Origin: JBGCEZ01 sp045106735
GTDB lineage: Bacteria; Planctomycetota; Phycisphaerae; Phycisphaerales; SM1A02
Assembly (NCBI GenBank): GCA_045106735.1
Contig: JBGCEZ010000022.1
Location: 62,001 to 126,000 of the forward strand
DNA length: 64,000 nt
Direction of reading: 5' to 3'
The translations under genes and the position numbers were made by a program. Every line of letters begins with the position of its first letter. Position 1 is the stretch's first letter. The notes below the pieces were generated by a model that saw nothing but the letters and a program-made list of their open reading frames with translations, searched no databases and had not been told where the DNA came from. Shown here piece after piece: positions 8,847-17,999 of this stretch.

Positions 8847-10751
8847 TCACTTCTTCTCGTCCTTCACTTCGTACTCGGCGTCGATGACATCGTCCTTGGC
8901 CCCGTCACCGGAACCGCCGCTGGCGGCGGCGTCGCCCCCAGCATCTTCGGCGGCAGCTTCGTAGATGATCTTGCCGAGTTCCATCGTCGCGTCGTTGAGC
9001 TGCTTGATCGCCGCGTCGATCGCCGCCGGATCATCACCCTTGACCTGCTCTTCCAGGTTGGTGATGGCCGACTCGATGGACGAACGTGTCTCGCTCGAGA
9101 CCTTGTCGCCGTGCTCCTCGAGACTCTGGCGGGTGCCGTAGATCATCTGCTCGGCCTGGTTCTTGCGATCCACGACCTCTCGGCGCTTCTGATCTTCGTC
9201 GGCGTGCCGCTCGGCTTCGACCTTCATCCGATCGATCTCCTCCTTCGGCAGGCCGCCGGAGTTGGTGATCTTGATGTCGGCCGTCTTGCCGCTGGCCTTG
9301 TCCGTCGCGGTGACTTCCAAGATGCCGTTCGCGTCGATGCCGAACTCAACCTCAATCTGCGGCACGCCGCGGGGAGCCGGCGGAATGCCGGTGAGGTCGA
9401 ACTGGCCGAGCGTGCGGTTGTCCTTGGCGAACTCACGCTCGCCCTGCAGCACATGAATCGTTACCGACGTCTGGCTGTCGGCCGCGGTCGAGAAGGTTTC
9501 CTTCCGGCTCGTTGGCACGGTGGTGTTCTTCTCGATGAGCTTCGTCATCACGCCGCCGTAGGTCTCAACGCCCAGCGAAAGCGGGGTCACGTCGAGCAGC
9601 AGCACGTCCTTGACGTCGCCTTGCAGCACGCCGCCCTGGATCGCGGCTCCGATGGCCACGACTTCGTCGGGGTTGATCGACTTGTCGAGGTCGTCGGTGG
9701 CGAAGACTTCCTTGGCGATCTCCGCCACTTTGGGGATGCGGGTCGAACCGCCGACCATGACCACGTCGTCAATCTGCGAAGCGTCAAGCTTCGCGTCCTT
9801 GATCGCGGTCAGGCAAGGCTCGCGCAGTCGGTCGAAGAGATCCGAGCAGATCGACTCGAACTTCGCCCGAGTGATCGTTTGCTGCAGGTGCTTCGGACCG
9901 TTCTGGTCGGCGGTGATGAACGGCAGATTGATGGTCGTCTCAAGCTGCTGCGAGAGCTCGCACTTGGCCTTCTCCGCCGATTCCTTGAGCCGCTGGTGGG
10001 CCATCGGATCGGTCCGCAGGTCGATGCCCTCGGCCTTGCGGAATTCCTCGGCCACGTGGTCGATGATCCGCTGGTCGAAGTCATCGCCGCCGAGGTGTCC
10101 ATCGCCCTTGGTGGCCAACACCTCGAAGACGCCGTCGCCGACGTCGAGGATGGACACGTCGAACGTCCCGCCGCCGAGGTCGAAGACCGCAATGCGGGCG
10201 TTGGTGTTCTTGTCCAGGCCGTAGGCCAGCGCGGCCGCCGTCGGCTCGTTGATGATGCGCTCGACGGTGAGTCCGGCGATTTCGCCAGCGTCCTTGGTGG
10301 CCTGACGCTGCGAGTCATTGAAGTACGCGGGAACGGTGATGACCGCTCGCGTGACTTCTTCGCCGAGGTAGTCCTCGGCCGTCTTCTTGAGTTCCTGCAG
10401 GGTCATCGCGCTGATTTCCTGCGGGGTGTACTCCTTGTCGCGGACGCTCACCTTCACGAAGTCGTCGGCCGAACCGATGACCTCGTAGGGAACCATCTTT
10501 TCTTCACCGGACACTTCGCTGACGCGGCGTCCCATGAATCGCTTGATGGAGAACACGGTGTTCTGCGGATTGGTGACCTGCTGGTGGCGGGCCGGCTGGC
10601 CGACGAGCCGCTCGCCCTTCTCGGTGATCGCGACGACCGACGGCGTGGTGCGGTTGCCGGTCGCGTTGATGAGCACCTTGGGCTGGTCGCCTTCCATGAC
10701 CGCCACCACGGAGTTGGTGGTACCGAGGTCGATGCCGATGATCTTCGACAT
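8847..10751 (-). CDS. dnaK: Hsp70 chaperone DnaK
   Basis: 634 aa, the normal DnaK length. The ATG at 10751 is preceded by AGGAG eight bases upstream and gives the family start MSKIIGIDLGTTNSVVAVMEG. The nucleotide-binding domain shows the phosphate loop IGIDLGTTNS, IAVFDLGGGTFDVS and VMVGGSTRIPKV. The substrate-binding domain follows with LLLDVTPLSLGVET, and the C-terminus is a disordered Gly/Ala-rich segment ending in VIDAEYEVKDEKK, the usual DnaK tail type. Upstream in-frame codons to 10946 are an artefact of high GC. grpE and dnaJ are not adjacent, and I saw no CIRCE operator upstream. DnaK folds and refolds cytosolic proteins with ATP. Confidence 0.98.
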   Translation of the reverse strand: MSKIIGIDLGTTNSVVAVMEGDQPKVLINATGNRTTPSVVAITEKGERLVGQPARHQQVTNPQNTVFSIKRFMGRRVSEVSGEEKMVPYEVIGSADDFVKVSVRDKEYTPQEISAMTLQELKKTAEDYLGEEVTRAVITVPAYFNDSQRQATKDAGEIAGLTVERIINEPTAAALAYGLDKNTNARIAVFDLGGGTFDVSILDVGDGVFEVLATKGDGHLGGDDFDQRIIDHVAEEFRKAEGIDLRTDPMAHQRLKESAEKAKCELSQQLETTINLPFITADQNGPKHLQQTITRAKFESICSDLFDRLREPCLTAIKDAKLDASQIDDVVMVGGSTRIPKVAEIAKEVFATDDLDKSINPDEVVAIGAAIQGGVLQGDVKDVLLLDVTPLSLGVETYGGVMTKLIEKNTTVPTSRKETFSTAADSQTSVTIHVLQGEREFAKDNRTLGQFDLTGIPPAPRGVPQIEVEFGIDANGILEVTATDKASGKTADIKITNSGGLPKEEIDRMKVEAERHADEDQKRREVVDRKNQAEQMIYGTRQSLEEHGDKVSSETRSSIESAITNLEEQVKGDDPAAIDAAIKQLNDATMELGKIIYEAAAEDAGGDAAASGGSGDGAKDDVIDAEYEVKDEKK

Positions 10752-11205
10752 GGTGGGGCTCCTGACGTGCCTTCCCGCCCCCGCCCGCGACATGGGCTGA
10801 CCAACGGTGGTCAACCCCGCGCCGACACGCGAGAGAAGGTCCGCCGGCGGGCACGTGGGCCCACGGGCGAAAGATTGAACGGGTCCGGCGAAACGGTCGG
10901 CCGGGCCTGCAGGGGTATCGAGCAAACGCAGTGCCAGTCGAACCACGCGACGGAAAGAACCTGGGGCCAGGCCGAAGCCGCTCAGACGGGGTCCAGGGAC
11001 CGGTTTCCCGGCTCACTGGACCGGAAACATCGCAGCAGCAGGCCCCTGGCCCGCGATCGGGGGGCCGACGATGCCCAGTGGCTGCCGAATTGGCGGGGGC
11101 CGCCGACCGCACGCCGTGGCGATCTACACTGGTCGGCCGATGTCCAGTTGGTTCCGTGCGTTCCGTGCGTACCGTCCACCCTGCCCGTTCCGCCCTTTCT
11201 GCCCA
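10752..11205. other. Divergent intergenic region dnaK / dus
   Basis: About 450 bp with no convincing gene. It must hold the dnaK promoter (minus strand) and the dus promoter (plus strand), but I could not pick -35/-10 boxes with confidence. No CIRCE-type inverted repeat was found. Confidence 0.4.
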
Positions 11206-12396
11206 ATGCCGAGCACACCCGTGGCGACCGAGTCTGCTTCCAACCCAAGGCCCACCGCCACCGGGCGGCCTGAACCGCGGGCGGAAGCTGAACCTGGTCG
11301 CCCCCGACTCCGGATCGGAGCGGTGGAACTGTCCAGCCGGGCCCTGCTCGCGCCGATCGCCGGGCACACCGATCTGGCCTTTCGTCGCCTGTGTCGCGGC
11401 GGCGGCGGCGTCGGCTTGGCGAGCACGGACCTCCTCAACTGCCACTCGGTGCTGCGCGAACGCCCGCGGGCCTTGGAACTTTCGGCCACCGCCGAGGACG
11501 ACGCCCCACTGTGCATGCAGCTCTACGGAGCGGCCCACGATCCGCTGCCTGAGGCCGCCCGCTGGGCGGTCGAACGAGGCGCGGTGATCGTGGACATCAA
11601 CATGGGCTGCCCGGTCGACAAGGTCTGCAAGAAGAACGGCGGCAGCTTGCTGCTCTGTGATCCGGCGAGCACCGTGGATCTGGCTGGCCGCGTTGTGCGG
11701 GCGGTCGAGGGCACCGGCGTTCCCGTGACCGCAAAGCTCCGGCTCGGCTGGGATGACGACCAATTCGTCGCCCCGCAACTGGCCCGGGAACTCGTGGATG
11801 TCGGAATCGCCGCCATCACGATCCACGGCCGGACGACGGTGCAGCGATTCAAAGGTGAGGCCTCACTTGATGGCATCGCCCGGGTCCGTGAGGCCGTGCC
11901 CGATGTCCCGGTCATCGGCAACGGCGACGTTGACGGGCCGGAGGCGGCCGTCCGAATGGTTCGTCGCACCGGCGTGGACGGCGTCATGATCGCCCGGGCC
12001 GCCCTGCGGACGCCGTGGATGTTCGCCGCCGTCGACCGGGCCCTGGAGGGCCTGGAACCCGGGACGGAACCCACGGCGGCCGACAAGTTTCGATTTGTGC
12101 GCCGCCACCACGAGCTGATTCTCGAACACCACGGACCACGAGCCGCCCTTCGGTGCCTGAGTCAACGGATCGCCTGGTACGGCAAGAGCCTCGGTCACGC
12201 CAAGCCGATCAAGGAGCGGATTCGGACGGCCACGAGCCCGAGCGAGATCGAAGATGCCCTCGATGCGGCGATCGAACGCCTCGATGGACGCCCAGATTTG
12301 CTGCGGGTTCCCGCAGGCTTCCTGCGCTGGGATGATGTTTCTTGGGGCACCGATCAGGCCGCCCCACGGCTGGTGAGCGTCCCTGACGGAGCCTGA
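11206..12396 (+). CDS. dus: tRNA-dihydrouridine synthase (Dus family)
   Basis: An FMN enzyme that reduces specific uridines in tRNA to dihydrouridine. Family motifs appear in order: LLAPIAGHTDLAFRRLCR (start of the TIM barrel), the catalytic-Cys motif INMGCPVDKVCKKNGGS, VTAKLRLGWDD, AITIHGRTTVQRFKG, VIGNGDVDGPEAA and the phosphate-binding GVDGVMIARAALRTPW. The C-terminal helical domain reads FRFVRRHHELILEHHG and is the tRNA-binding part in this family. The barrel starts some 40 residues after the ATG at 11206; the Pro/Thr-rich leader is not conserved, there is no good Shine-Dalgarno site, and a GTG at 11221 is an alternative. The motifs are closest to DusB-type enzymes, but I did not assign the subfamily. 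Confidence 0.9.
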   Translation: MPSTPVATESASNPRPTATGRPEPRAEAEPGRPRLRIGAVELSSRALLAPIAGHTDLAFRRLCRGGGGVGLASTDLLNCHSVLRERPRALELSATAEDDAPLCMQLYGAAHDPLPEAARWAVERGAVIVDINMGCPVDKVCKKNGGSLLLCDPASTVDLAGRVVRAVEGTGVPVTAKLRLGWDDDQFVAPQLARELVDVGIAAITIHGRTTVQRFKGEASLDGIARVREAVPDVPVIGNGDVDGPEAAVRMVRRTGVDGVMIARAALRTPWMFAAVDRALEGLEPGTEPTAADKFRFVRRHHELILEHHGPRAALRCLSQRIAWYGKSLGHAKPIKERIRTATSPSEIEDALDAAIERLDGRPDLLRVPAGFLRWDDVSWGTDQAAPRLVSVPDGA

Positions 12397-12625
12397 ACGG
12401 CGAATTGCCGAGCCGGCGACGCCGCGAGCAGACGCCCGCCGACTGCGCGGAAACGCGTCAATGAACCAGAATCCACCGCGTCATCCTTGCGGCTCGGTCC
12501 GCCGGAGACTACTGTCCGAGTTCGGATGAAGAAGGTATGAGCCGCCAACGCAGCGGTTCTCGCAAACACACCGGAAAGAGGAGAAGCAGAGAGAGGCCTG
12601 TCTCTATTAGGGAGGAACGAGGCCC

Positions 12626-13411
12626 ATGTCTGTTATCCGTCTGACCCGGCGCGGTCTGGTGGGGATCGCGGTTACGAGTTCGCTCGTCGCTGCTGCGTCC
12701 GCCACTGCTGCCGTCGCCCCCGATTTCTCGATGGTTTGGGACGCCAGTGGCGACTCCGTCGAGGCCTTTACCTACAACCCGGGCAACTTTGGCGAAGCCG
12801 TCGACAACTTCGACGGTTCCTGGACCTACACCGGCGGCATCGTCGGTGAGTCCTGGGAAATGAGCTGGATCTGCGACGCCAACGACAACCGTTCTGCTGG
12901 CCTCGGTGGCGGCAGCGGTATGGCGTTCGTCGATGCCGAGATCGTCGTGACCAACACGTCGGCCTCCGTCCAGACCTTCTCGATGCTGATGTCGCTCAAC
13001 CTCAGTTCGTCGATCAGCGCTCCGATCACCGCGGACGGCTCGGCCGGCTACACGCTGACCAACGTCGCCCCGTTCGGTGACGCGACGATCGCCGCCCCCG
13101 ACGGTTCGTCGCTCTACAAGGGCTTCGTTGACGTAGTTGATCCGTTCGCCGACACGGCGATCGGCACCCTCTACGACGCACCCTTCAGCGATACGGTCGC
13201 CGGTGCATTCGCCACCACGTCGGCCAATGATGCCTTCGGCACCACGGACCCGGGCTCGGCCGACACCAACGTCGCCGTGCTCCTGACGTTCGAGCTGTCG
13301 CCTGGCGACTCGGCTTCGGTCGTCGGCACCTTGATTGTCGTCCCCGGCCCCGGCGCTCTCGCGCTGCTGGCCGTTGGTGGCTTCGCGGGTCGTCGCCGCC
13401 GTCGCGGCTGA
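12626..13411 (+). CDS. PEP-CTERM-type secreted protein 1
   Basis: 261 aa. GGGAGGA lies nine to ten bases upstream of the ATG. The N-terminal signal peptide (RGLVGIAVTSSLVAAASATAA) precedes a beta-rich, Asp/Ser/Thr-rich mature part. The C-terminus is the sorting tail VPGPGALALLAVGGFAGRRRRRG: a PEP-like motif, a hydrophobic helix and an Arg cluster. This is the exosortase recognition signal in its Planctomycetes form. The likely processing enzyme is the exosortase at 51368-52336. The ordered part shares its design with the PEP-CTERM protein at 15911-16639 (DGTAGYTL and SVGYTLNG type segments), suggesting paralogs. The exact function is unknown. Confidence 0.85.
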   Translation: MSVIRLTRRGLVGIAVTSSLVAAASATAAVAPDFSMVWDASGDSVEAFTYNPGNFGEAVDNFDGSWTYTGGIVGESWEMSWICDANDNRSAGLGGGSGMAFVDAEIVVTNTSASVQTFSMLMSLNLSSSISAPITADGSAGYTLTNVAPFGDATIAAPDGSSLYKGFVDVVDPFADTAIGTLYDAPFSDTVAGAFATTSANDAFGTTDPGSADTNVAVLLTFELSPGDSASVVGTLIVVPGPGALALLAVGGFAGRRRRRG

Positions 13412-13462
13412 TGCTTCGGCGAACGAGCGGTCACTCGATCGCTGGTTCGTGCTGCAGAACAC

Positions 13463-13492
13463 GCCCCGCCGGTGAGAGATCATCGGCGGGGC
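13463..13492 (+). terminator. Hairpin after PEP-CTERM gene 1
   Basis: The 13-bp stem with one mismatch (13463-13475 with 13480-13492; GCCCCGCCGGTGA against TCATCGGCGGGGC) lies 50 bases after the stop and is followed by CTTC. It is a plausible terminator separating this gene from the cytochrome gene. Confidence 0.55.
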
Positions 13493-13679
13493 CTTCAACT
13501 GGAACGACGGCGTGCTTCGGCACTCCCGAGGGCCAGTCGACAATTGGGTGAAGAAGGCGGTTGCCATGGCCATGTCGGGCCACGTAACCGAATGCACGGC
13601 TTGTGGGCCGGCATGCACCGGGCGTCGGACGCCCGGCCGAAGCATGCGACCCGTGAACCGTGTGGGGTCGGAGGATCCC

Positions 13680-15683
13680 ATGCAACGACATGATCCAGAA
13701 TCCATGCGCCCGTCTGCGACCGTTGAGGCAATGACCTCAGCGGAACCGTCGGCATCGAAGCAAGTCGCGGCCCGCGCCGCCCGTCGCCGCCTGTCGGCGA
13801 TTGGCGTCGTCGCAGTGGCTGGCGTGGCGACGACATTTGCAGTGTCTGGCGCCGGCGATCCGAAGGGTGGCGGGCCCGCGACGTTGCCGACGACCAGCGC
13901 CGACTTCTTCCAGGACGGCACGCAGCCGCAGCCCGACAACCCGGACTTTGCCCCGGCCGGCATCTCCACGCAGTGCCAGGTCTGCCACTCGAACTACGAT
14001 CTCGAAGTCGAGCCATGGCGCCCGTGGCGTTCGTCGATGTTGGCCCAGTCCGCCCGCGACCCGATCTTCTGGGCCGCGTTGACCATCGCCAACCAAGACG
14101 CGGTCGGTGCTGGCGAATTCTGCATTCGCTGCCACGCTCCGAACGCGTTCTTGAACGGACACGCCGAGGCGGCCGATGACGACGACTTTGGCCCCGAGGA
14201 CTTTGACGGCGTCAATTGCAATTTCTGCCACCGCGTCGTTGACCCAGAATTCAAGGAAGGCGTGAGCCCCGCCCAGGACGAAACCATCCTGGCCGAACTC
14301 GACGCCGCCGGTCTGATCCCGGCCGAGGGCAGCAATGCTCGCTACGTCGTGGATCCCCGCGACGACCGACGTGGACCGTTCGACGACCTGCCGTTCAATC
14401 CGCACCCGGCGGGCGCGGAGGTGGTTGTCTCGCCGTTCCACTCCACGAGCGAGCTGTGCTGGACCTGCCACGACGTCTCCAACCCGCTGATGGAGTTGAA
14501 CGAAGACGGCGATGGCTACACGCTGGGCCCGATCGCCCAAGCCCACGTCAGCGGCAGCCAGGACGGACAGTTCCCGCTCCACCGCACGTACAGCGAGTGG
14601 AAGAACAGCTACTACTCGACCATCGGCGTCCAACACAACGGACGCTTCGGCGGCAACCACCCCACCGGCGTGATGAACTCATGCCAGGATTGCCACATGC
14701 CGGACATGGAAGGCTTCGGCTGCAGCATTCCTGGATTCCCCGAACGACCTGATGTTCCGCAGCACTCGTTCTTGGGCGCGAACACTTGGGTTCTGCGAGC
14801 GGTTGATTCGCTCTTCCCGGAATCCGAGACCGGCCTGAACCCGGAGCTCGTCGACACCGGCATTGCCCGGAACCTCGACATGCTGAGCCGGGCTTCGGAC
14901 CTCACGGTGAGTCAGAGCGGAGCGACGCTCAGTACGCGACTGATCAATCGGTCCGGCCACAAACTCCCCACGGGCTTCCCCGACGGACGCCGAATCTGGT
15001 TCAACGTCAAGTTCCTTCGCCCCAACGGCACCATTGTGGCCGAACGCGGCGCGTACGACTTTGACACCGGCACCCTCATCGAAGGGGGCGACGACACGAC
15101 CGTGATCGAAGCAGCCTTCGGCATCGGCGAAGAACTCGCGCTCGAACTTGGACGTCCCGCCGGGAAGACGTTCCACTTCGCCCTGGCCAACGAGGTCATC
15201 AAGGACAACCGCATCCCCCCCGCTGGCTGGTCGGCCGTCTTGGCTGAACAACAGCAGATGGGGCCGGTTGGCGCGACCTTCGGCAACGGCCAGCACTGGA
15301 TGGATCTCGATTGGGAGATTCCATTCGAGGCCGACCGCGTCGTGGTGACCACTTACTACCAGACGACAACCCGGGAATTCATCGAGTTCCTTCGCGACGC
15401 CAACGTCACCGATGACCGCGGCACCCTCGCCTACGACCTTTGGACCAACTTCGGCGGCGCTGAGCCGGCGGTGCTGGACATGGTCGAGATGCAGCTCGCC
15501 AACCCCGCGGACGTCACCGGCGATGGCCTGCTGACGTTCGACGACCTCCTGACCTTGCTTTCCGCCTACGGCGAGTGCGACAGCGACCCCGCGGTCCCGT
15601 GCATCACCGACCTGGACGGCTCGGGAAGCACCGACTTCGCTGACCTCTTGATCATGCTGAGCTACTTCGCGCAGCCCGGTTGA
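13680..15683 (+). CDS. Secreted five-heme c-type cytochrome with dockerin-like tail
   Basis: 667 aa. The ATG at 13680 has GGAGG six bases upstream. An N-terminal Arg-rich signal (ARRRLSAIGVVAVAGVATT) directs export. Five CXXCH heme-attachment motifs are visible: CQVCH (99-103), CIRCH (148-152), CNFCH (180-184), CWTCH (260-264) and CQDCH (335-339). The overall pattern resembles the multiheme cytochrome c554/hydroxylamine-oxidoreductase-like group found in Planctomycetes. The second half is beta-rich (LINRSGHKLPTGFPDGRR is a recurrent motif of this group). The last 60 residues form the double loop ADVTGDGLLTFDD / TDLDGSGSTDFAD typical of GC-type dockerins, so this cytochrome is probably surface-anchored or complexed. 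Electron donor and acceptor are unknown. It sits between two PEP-CTERM genes. Confidence 0.87.
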   Translation: MQRHDPESMRPSATVEAMTSAEPSASKQVAARAARRRLSAIGVVAVAGVATTFAVSGAGDPKGGGPATLPTTSADFFQDGTQPQPDNPDFAPAGISTQCQVCHSNYDLEVEPWRPWRSSMLAQSARDPIFWAALTIANQDAVGAGEFCIRCHAPNAFLNGHAEAADDDDFGPEDFDGVNCNFCHRVVDPEFKEGVSPAQDETILAELDAAGLIPAEGSNARYVVDPRDDRRGPFDDLPFNPHPAGAEVVVSPFHSTSELCWTCHDVSNPLMELNEDGDGYTLGPIAQAHVSGSQDGQFPLHRTYSEWKNSYYSTIGVQHNGRFGGNHPTGVMNSCQDCHMPDMEGFGCSIPGFPERPDVPQHSFLGANTWVLRAVDSLFPESETGLNPELVDTGIARNLDMLSRASDLTVSQSGATLSTRLINRSGHKLPTGFPDGRRIWFNVKFLRPNGTIVAERGAYDFDTGTLIEGGDDTTVIEAAFGIGEELALELGRPAGKTFHFALANEVIKDNRIPPAGWSAVLAEQQQMGPVGATFGNGQHWMDLDWEIPFEADRVVVTTYYQTTTREFIEFLRDANVTDDRGTLAYDLWTNFGGAEPAVLDMVEMQLANPADVTGDGLLTFDDLLTLLSAYGECDSDPAVPCITDLDGSGSTDFADLLIMLSYFAQPG

Positions 15684-15697
15684 TCCGTCAGCCCCCC

Positions 15698-15728
15698 GCC
15701 TCGGCTCACCGGAAACGGAAGCCGAGGC
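15698..15728 (+). terminator. Hairpin after the cytochrome gene
   Basis: Nine-base-pair stem GCCTCGGCT (15698-15706) / AGCCGAGGC (15720-15728), followed by TTTGG. It lies 15 bases after the stop codon and is a modest terminator candidate. Confidence 0.5.
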
Positions 15729-15910
15729 TTTGGAAGAACGGTCCTCCGGGACCATCAGCCTGCTTGTTTCGGACCGCAACGTGCGGCCCGATGGCCGAGA
15801 CGAACTGGTCGTTCTTGACGACATCAGGGCCGTGCATTTCGTCTTGGGTTTGGAAAGAGGAAGTCTGCGGGGGCTCGGATGAGCCGGTCTCCCGTCCAGA
15901 GGAGGAGAAC

Positions 15911-16639
15911 ATGCTCATGCACGCTCCGAAGCAGTGCACGCGACGGCTCGTCGTCGCCGCCGCGTGTGCAGCGTTCGCGACGGGCGGTACCGCTTATGCG
16001 GGGATCGCACCATCGGTCGGGTTTGACATCATGGCCAGCGACGGGACCAACGAGTCTCTGATGCTCGCTGGATCGAATGTCGGCCCCGACCTGTTCAACT
16101 ATGCCGGCATCCTGAACGACAACGAAGGCGACTGGGGTATCACCTACGACTTCTTCGCGTCACAGGATCCGACCGACGCACTCGGCGCCTTTCTTGGCAC
16201 TGGGTTCACGGTCACCAACAACACGGACGGGGATCTCGACTTTTCCCTGACCCTGTCGCTGGACATTGACCCGGCGGCCCTCCCCGAGACGGATTACGCC
16301 GGCTCGGTTGGGTACACCCTCAACGGTATCGACGGCTCGCTCACCACCGACACTTCGCTCTACGCGGTGTTCATCGGTGACACGCTGATCGACACCCTCT
16401 TCGATGCGCCGTTCGAACTTTCGTTCGACGGTGTCGGCACCGAATCGGTGTCGGAGAACCTCGCTGGCGGCATGAACGGCCCCGCTGAGACCATCTCCAT
16501 CGTCATGGAGTTCACGCTGTCATCCGGTGACAGCCTGACCACCACCGGCGCGTTCGGCATTACCGCCGTCCCCGCCCCGGGCGCACTCGCCCTGCTCGGT
16601 GCCGCTGGCCTCGTTGGCCGCCGTCGCCGTCGCGACTGA
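15911..16639 (+). CDS. PEP-CTERM-type secreted protein 2
   Basis: 242 aa. The start is set by AGAGGAGGAGAAC directly upstream; an ATG two codons later is also possible. Signal peptide RRLVVAAACAAFATGGTAYA. The mature part is Asp/Thr/Ser-rich with beta-strand periodicity (TVTNNTDGDLDFSLTLSL). The tail VPAPGALALLGAAGLVGRRRRRD is a clear PEP-CTERM sorting signal. It is a likely substrate of the exosortase about 35 kb away and related to the protein at 12626-13411. A strong intrinsic terminator follows, so it is expressed as its own unit. Confidence 0.86.
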   Translation: MLMHAPKQCTRRLVVAAACAAFATGGTAYAGIAPSVGFDIMASDGTNESLMLAGSNVGPDLFNYAGILNDNEGDWGITYDFFASQDPTDALGAFLGTGFTVTNNTDGDLDFSLTLSLDIDPAALPETDYAGSVGYTLNGIDGSLTTDTSLYAVFIGDTLIDTLFDAPFELSFDGVGTESVSENLAGGMNGPAETISIVMEFTLSSGDSLTTTGAFGITAVPAPGALALLGAAGLVGRRRRRD

Positions 16640-16674
16640 TATCAATCCGTCGCCCACGTGCCTTGCACTTCCAG

Positions 16675-16709
16675 CCGACCCCGATCGATTCGATCGGGGT
16701 CGGTTTTTT
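16675..16709 (+). terminator. Intrinsic terminator after PEP-CTERM gene 2
   Basis: A perfect 13-bp stem (16675-16687 with 16691-16703), a three-base loop and a run of six T (16704-16709). It closes the plus-strand unit just before the converging secretion operon. Confidence 0.92.
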
Positions 16710-16743
16710 GTGCCCACGATTCGGATGCGGCCAGACTCTGGCC

Positions 16744-17988
16744 CTAGCCGTTGGCGACGACGTTGCCCATCTGGAAGATCGGAAGCAACAGAGCGATCGC
16801 CACGCCACCGATCACGATGCCCATTGTGATCACCATGATCGGCTCGATGAAGCTCGTCGCCCCCTTCACCCTGGCCTCGAATTCCTGCTCACCGAACTCC
16901 GCGATCCGGTTCATCACATCGGGCAGCTTTCCGGACTTCTCACCCGACGAAATCATCGAAACGATGGCGGCCGGCACCAATGAGTCGTTCTGCAGCGTGC
17001 TGCTGATCAACTGGCCCTCACGTACTCCACTCTCCATCCGATCCCAGAGTCGGTCGTAGAAGATGTTGTTCGTGACGTCCCGACTGATCGAGATGATGTC
17101 GAGCAAGTGAACGCCACCCTGCAAGAGTGTCGCCATCGTGCGGGTCGCCCGGGTCAAGTAGAGCTGCCGGTAGAGCGGACCAATGATCGGCAGGTTCAAT
17201 CGCAACCAATCGAGTGTCCGTCGGCCCGATGGACGCCTGACGAAGATGTAGGTCGCCAAGGCAATGAACGCAACGGCCGGCCCCCAGTACATCCACTTGT
17301 GAATCACCAGCCGGCTCGCGGTCAACATGATCTCGGTGATCATGGGCAGTTTCGCTGATCGGTCTTCGTAGATCGTCGCGAACCGCGGAAGCACAAAGAC
17401 AAGCAAGAAGCCGCTCAGCGTGAGGCCCGCGGTCATCATGAATGCGGGATAGGCGATCGCGCCGCGCACTTGCCGAAGCGTCTTGCGTTCCCCGCCCATG
17501 TACTCACTGATACGACGAAGCATCAAGCCCATCGTGCCGGAGATCTCAGACGCCCGAAGAAGGCTCGTCATGATGCGAGGAAAGATCTTCGGCCAGCGAG
17601 CGGTTGCCTCGGAAAACGTCCCGCCGCTGAACAGATCGTCACGTACCCGTTCGAGCACGACGGTGAACTCCTTCGACGCTCCCTGTCGTGTGTACGTTTC
17701 CAGCGCCTCCGACAGCGGGACTCCCGTTTCGACCATGACCGACAACTGGTCACAGAATGAGATCACTTCATCGCGTTTGATCCGACGAACGGCTTCTTGT
17801 CGCCGAATGGCCGCCGCATCGAGCGTCGGCCCCCCATCGCTGACCCGATCCGAAACTTCAAGGACAACGCGCCCCTCGGAGCGCAGCGCGCGAGCGACCT
17901 CTTCGGCGCTCTCGGCGGCCATCGTCCCGTTGAGCAACTCCCCCGTGTTGGAGCGTGCCTTCCACCCGTACGTACTGATCGCAGACAC
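16744..17988 (-). CDS. gspF: Type II secretion inner-membrane protein GspF
   Basis: 414 aa, the usual GspF/PilC length. The start is a GTG at 17988 with AGGGGG upstream. It opens with the family signature YGWKARSNTGELLNGTM and contains two GspF domains, each with a cytoplasmic helical bundle followed by a membrane segment: (a) about 75-200 with GVPLSEALETYTRQ and GGTFSEAT, TM AYPAFMMTAGLTLSGFLLVF; (b) about 285-400 with RTMATLLQGGVHLLDII and the C-terminal TM PIMVITMGIVIGGVAIALL. GspF is the platform protein that contacts the ATPase GspE. It is the last gene of the operon, 11 bases after gspE. Confidence 0.95.
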   Translation of the reverse strand: MSAISTYGWKARSNTGELLNGTMAAESAEEVARALRSEGRVVLEVSDRVSDGGPTLDAAAIRRQEAVRRIKRDEVISFCDQLSVMVETGVPLSEALETYTRQGASKEFTVVLERVRDDLFSGGTFSEATARWPKIFPRIMTSLLRASEISGTMGLMLRRISEYMGGERKTLRQVRGAIAYPAFMMTAGLTLSGFLLVFVLPRFATIYEDRSAKLPMITEIMLTASRLVIHKWMYWGPAVAFIALATYIFVRRPSGRRTLDWLRLNLPIIGPLYRQLYLTRATRTMATLLQGGVHLLDIISISRDVTNNIFYDRLWDRMESGVREGQLISSTLQNDSLVPAAIVSMISSGEKSGKLPDVMNRIAEFGEQEFEARVKGATSFIEPIMVITMGIVIGGVAIALLLPIFQMGNVVANG

Positions 17989-17999
17989 TGCGTTCCCCC

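Noticed and set aside
10752..11205. CIRCE operator (HrcA site) upstream of dnaK
   Set aside because: I found no TTAGCACTC-N9-GAGTGCTAA-like inverted repeat in the region.
9111..11273. 720-residue open frame on the plus strand opposite dnaK
   Set aside because: It is antisense to a clear DnaK, has no recognisable domain and is a by-product of high GC.
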